A stretch of 64,000 nucleotides of DNA from positions 1 through 64,000 of the forward strand of contig NZ_JASCTH010000020.1 of NCBI RefSeq assembly GCF_030009775.1, given 5' to 3'. Both the position numbers and the translations under genes were made by a program. Shown here in pieces: positions 61,515 through 64,000 of this stretch. The notes below the pieces were generated by a model, which had not been told where the DNA came from, did no database searches, and was given only the letters and a program-made list of their open reading frames with translations. How positions within the stretch are numbered: the first letter of the stretch is position 1; every line of letters starts with the position of its first letter. Source of the DNA: Actinoplanes sandaracinus. Its GTDB lineage: Bacteria; Actinomycetota; Actinomycetes; Mycobacteriales; Micromonosporaceae.

Positions 61515-62984
61515 TCAGGCGGCGGGGCTGAAGGAGGCGAGGACCACGGTGAAACGGGCCAGTTCGGTGGGCCAGGCCTCACGGGTGGCGCGCCACTCGA
61601 TCATGTATGTCCGGCCACCGCTGCTGGTCAGCCGGCGCAGCGCGTGCATGGGCGTGCCGTCGGGATCCTCGAACGTGTACTCCCAGACGGCCGCGGACGG
61701 CTCCGGCAGCGTCTCCATCCGCAGCCGCCGGTAACCGGCCAGATCGGACTCCGTCTCGGCGGCTCTCAGCGCGGCCAGCACGTCGCCGGGTGGCTCGGCC
61801 AGCGGCGTGATGCCGAGCACCGCCCGGTGTTTCCGGCCGCTGAACGTCACGCCGTCCGGCGACGGCGACGGTTTGACCTGCCGCCAGCCGGCCGGGACCG
61901 CCACCCGGTAGCCGCCCGGGCCGGTGCGCCAGGTGTAGCCGTCCGGCGGCGCCGGCACCCGCGGGGGCGCGATGCTGGGGCGGATGGCCGGAACGGTCAC
62001 CGGCGAGCCGGGGGCGGCGCCCATCGCGCCTGGTCGGGTCACGCCCTCGGCCGTGGCGGCGACCGCCGAGAGCGTGGCGGCGACCGCGACCGCCGCCACG
62101 ACCACCGGGATCCGCCGCAGCGCCACCGCCCGGGGCCGGCGCCGCCCCGCCTCGACGATGCCGCGCAGGTGCGTTTCCACCTCGGCCGCCGTGATGCGGT
62201 CCGCCGGGTCGCGCCGCAGCAGCCCGGCGAGCACCGGCAGGAGCGGGCCGGCCCGTTGTGGCGGCTCCGGCCGGGCCTCACCGACCGCCTGCAGGACCTC
62301 GGCGGTGGTGGCCCGCCGGAACGGTGACCGGCCCTCGACCGCGTAGTAGAGGGTCGCCCCGAGCGACCACAGGTCGGACCGCGCGTCGGAGACGTGCTCG
62401 AAGACCCGCTCGGGGGCGATGTACTTGGGGGAGCCGAGGATGACGCCGGCGTCGGCGAGGGTCCGCACCCCGGCCGGGGTCACCGCGAGGCCGAAGTCGG
62501 TGAGCACCGCCCGGCCACGCGCGGCGATCAGCACGTTGCCGGGTTTCACGTCGAGGTGCAGCACGCCGGCGTGCCCGGCCGCCTCCAGCGCGGACAGCAC
62601 CGCGAGGCCGATCACCGCGGCCCGGGCCGGTGAGACCGGTCCCGACTCCTCGACGATCCGGTGCAGCGAGCGGGCCGCGAGATGCTCCATGATCAGCCAC
62701 GGTCCGTCCCGTGAGGGCAGCACGTCGAGGGTGCGGATCACGTTGGGGTGGCGGACCCGGGACGCGGCGGCGGCCTCGGGCAGCGCCCAGTCGCGGACCA
62801 GCTCGTGCTGACCGGGCGACAGGCCCCGGGGGATCGTGCAGTGTTTCGCCACCACGTGCGCCGGACGGGACCCGGCGAGATCGGTGGTCTCGTCGAAGGC
62901 CAGCCAGACTCGGCTCATCTGACCGGAGGGCAGCGGGCGGATCAGGCGGTATCGCCCCCCGATTACCTCTCCTGCGACGGCCAT
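61515..62984 (-). CDS. Membrane-anchored serine/threonine protein kinase
   Basis: A 489-residue Hanks-type kinase. The kinase domain (about 10-275) has the ATP-binding Lys47 in HVVAKHC, the catalytic loop HLDVKPGN (143-150), DFG at 163-165 and APE in IAPERV. A single membrane segment (about 305-325) leads to a 150-residue extracellular part with WRTGPGGYRVAVPAGWRQV, a domain often found at the C-terminus of actinobacterial kinases in place of PASTA repeats. The glycine loop is altered (LPSGQMSRV, missing one Gly). The ATG at 62984 has GAGGTGAGGG upstream. It is monocistronic, ending at the 38-bp palindrome. Confidence 0.88.
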   Translation of the reverse strand: MAVAGEVIGGRYRLIRPLPSGQMSRVWLAFDETTDLAGSRPAHVVAKHCTIPRGLSPGQHELVRDWALPEAAAASRVRHPNVIRTLDVLPSRDGPWLIMEHLAARSLHRIVEESGPVSPARAAVIGLAVLSALEAAGHAGVLHLDVKPGNVLIAARGRAVLTDFGLAVTPAGVRTLADAGVILGSPKYIAPERVFEHVSDARSDLWSLGATLYYAVEGRSPFRRATTAEVLQAVGEARPEPPQRAGPLLPVLAGLLRRDPADRITAAEVETHLRGIVEAGRRRPRAVALRRIPVVVAAVAVAATLSAVAATAEGVTRPGAMGAAPGSPVTVPAIRPSIAPPRVPAPPDGYTWRTGPGGYRVAVPAGWRQVKPSPSPDGVTFSGRKHRAVLGITPLAEPPGDVLAALRAAETESDLAGYRRLRMETLPEPSAAVWEYTFEDPDGTPMHALRRLTSSGGRTYMIEWRATREAWPTELARFTVVLASFSPAA

Positions 62985-63386
62985 GCCCTCACCTCGGATC
63001 ACTACGCTGTTTACGCTGGTCAGTCCACTCACGACGCTACCCCGAGCAGGCCACCGCGATGGGGGTGACGTAACTCTCGGCGACCGCCTGACTATCCACT
63101 GTGACCAGCGCGGTGTCCATCTTTCGGGTGCCACGCGGAAATCCGATGCCGGTGTTTACCCGCGATCCGAGTGATGGGGCGAAGCGGGCAACACGTCCCG
63201 AACGGATGCCGCCCGCCGCGCGGCCTGACGCCACCGCCGCGCTGACATCATGACGCCGCCCCGGCGGGCGTGGCTGAGGCTGTCCGGAACACGACGGAGG
63301 CCGCCGTCACTGCCCGGCGGCCTCAGGTCGTGTGCGAAAAGGGCGGAGCGGCGCCGCGATCCACCGCGGACCGGTGATGAGCGGGC
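62985..63386. other. About 400-bp spacer, with a hairpin at 63297-63324
   Basis: It carries the kinase promoter but no gene. GAGGCCGCCG (63297-63306) and CGGCGGCCTC (63315-63324) form a perfect 10-bp stem, a second possible terminator after the stronger one at 63387. Confidence 0.55.
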
Positions 63387-63428
63387 ACACGGAAAGGGAC
63401 CACCGAATCCGGTGGTCCCTTTCCGTGT
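63387..63428 (-). terminator. Strong terminator of the peptidase gene
   Basis: ACACGGAAAGGGACCACCG (63387-63405) and its exact complement (63410-63428) form a 19-bp stem with a 4-base loop, 14 bases beyond the stop codon of the leftward peptidase gene. Confidence 0.85.
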
Positions 63429-63442
63429 CGTTCCGCGGTGAT

Positions 63443-64000
63443 CTATCGCAAGGGCACGTCCAGGTACGATCCGCCGCCCACGGTGACGGAGTCGCCCGGC
63501 TTGTTCTCGTCGTAGTAGAGCGGGTCCACGGTGTCCACCACCAGGGTCAGCGAGTGCCCGGCCGGCAGGTCGTAGTTCGCCGCCGGCATCCGCACGTCGA
63601 CGCTGCGGGCTCCGGCCGGGCCGTTGAGCCAGGACACCGGGGCGTGGGTGATCAGCTTGGCGTTGCCGATGACGTCCAGGTCGTAGAGGTAGGCGACCAC
63701 GGTGCCCTCGGCCGCGGTGCCGGACAGCTCCAGGTGCAGCTTCGGGATGCCACGGATGCGCTGCGCCGACGAGGGCCGCTCGGCCGCCCAGACGCCGGCC
63801 CTCCCGCGGTCCACGAACGGCAGCCAGATCCGCGGCTGCATGCCGGTGATCGCCGCGGCCCCGTTGGTGATCAGCGTGATGCCGCCGTTCGCGACGGTGT
63901 CGGCGTCGGTGGGCAGCTTCTTGGTCCAGCCGGAGCTGACCGCGCCGCCGAGCAGGCCGGTCCCGTCCAGGCCGCGGATCTTGCCGAGGCCGTACCGCCG
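63443..64000 (-). CDS. X-Pro dipeptidyl-peptidase / CocE-like hydrolase, C-terminal part (runs off right edge)
   Basis: The last 185 codons of a leftward gene; the start lies beyond 64000. The visible part is a beta-sandwich of PepX_C type: GTVVAYLYDLD, then ITHAPVSWLNGP, PAANYDLPAGHSLTLVVDT and a final GGGSYLDVPL. In this family the C-terminal jelly roll follows an alpha/beta-hydrolase with a Ser-Asp-His triad. The catalytic part is outside the window. Substrate cannot be determined. A strong 19-bp terminator follows the TAG stop. Confidence 0.8.
   Translation of the reverse strand, partial: RRYGLGKIRGLDGTGLLGGAVSSGWTKKLPTDADTVANGGITLITNGAAAITGMQPRIWLPFVDRGRAGVWAAERPSSAQRIRGIPKLHLELSGTAAEGTVVAYLYDLDVIGNAKLITHAPVSWLNGPAGARSVDVRMPAANYDLPAGHSLTLVVDTVDPLYYDENKPGDSVTVGGGSYLDVPLR

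Noticed and set aside
61183..62327. Rightward ORFs over the kinase gene and the palindrome
   Set aside because: They are antisense to the well-supported kinase and have no family features.

Overview
The window is very GC-rich actinomycete DNA with frequent GTG and TTG starts. Its gene content points to the Micromonosporaceae, most likely an Actinoplanes-like soil or chitin-degrading organism. Pointers are the MurD2/MurL peptidoglycan branch, two chitooligosaccharide ABC importers lacking their own ATPase, a fused trpE(G) gene, DUF1707, an LAxTG cell-wall anchor and an ECF sigma factor fused to an extracellular domain. The genus is inferred from gene content, not from a marker gene. I saw no tRNA, rRNA, insertion sequence, prophage or CRISPR array.

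Left part (1-12.6 kb): C-rich tandem repeats, then the divergent murL/murD2 pair, two secreted paralogs, and a block for amino-sugar uptake. That block is an RpiR/SIS regulator, a DasABC-like importer and an NgcEFG-like importer, all on one strand with short gaps. Region 12.7-18.2 kb holds a PolA-like polymerase and metH. Upstream of metH lies an S-adenosylhomocysteine riboswitch whose 3' strand overlaps an anti-Shine-Dalgarno hairpin. Region 18.2-20.8 kb is repeat-rich: an XRE regulator, about 1.7 kb of non-coding low-complexity DNA whose strand bias flips at a perfect 18-bp inverted repeat, then a zinc alcohol dehydrogenase.

Middle (22-36.9 kb): a YdjM-like membrane hydrolase with a decapeptide-repeat membrane protein, DUF1707, a NarL-type two-component system, a GGDEF protein, a divergent pair of alpha-glucan enzymes (debranching enzyme and GH63-like glucosidase), a fatty-acid desaturase and a CPA1 antiporter. 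Region 37-44.6 kb holds fused trpE(G) with a complete trp attenuator (leader peptide with tandem Trp codons), a single-domain response regulator, a cytoplasmic GH3 glucosidase facing a TetR regulator over a palindromic operator, and an NYN/OST-HTH nuclease-like protein.

Right part (44.7-64 kb): a membrane-tethered ECF sigma factor fused to a pectate-lyase-like beta-helix, dinB with an unusually long disordered linker, ctaD, an LAxTG-anchored protein and an M20 amidohydrolase. Then comes a six-gene minus-strand operon (KAS III, two GT2 glycosyltransferases, AMP ligase, P450 and a frameshifted NAD-epimerase) that looks like an uncharacterised OleA/OleC/OleD-type lipid or beta-lactone pathway. 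A Ser/Thr kinase and the 3' part of an X-Pro dipeptidyl-peptidase close the window.

Most interesting items: the sigma-factor/beta-helix fusion, the two RNA switches (SAH riboswitch at metH, trp attenuator), the Ole-like operon, the dispersed 75-bp palindromic element, and the repeat/skew-inversion island.
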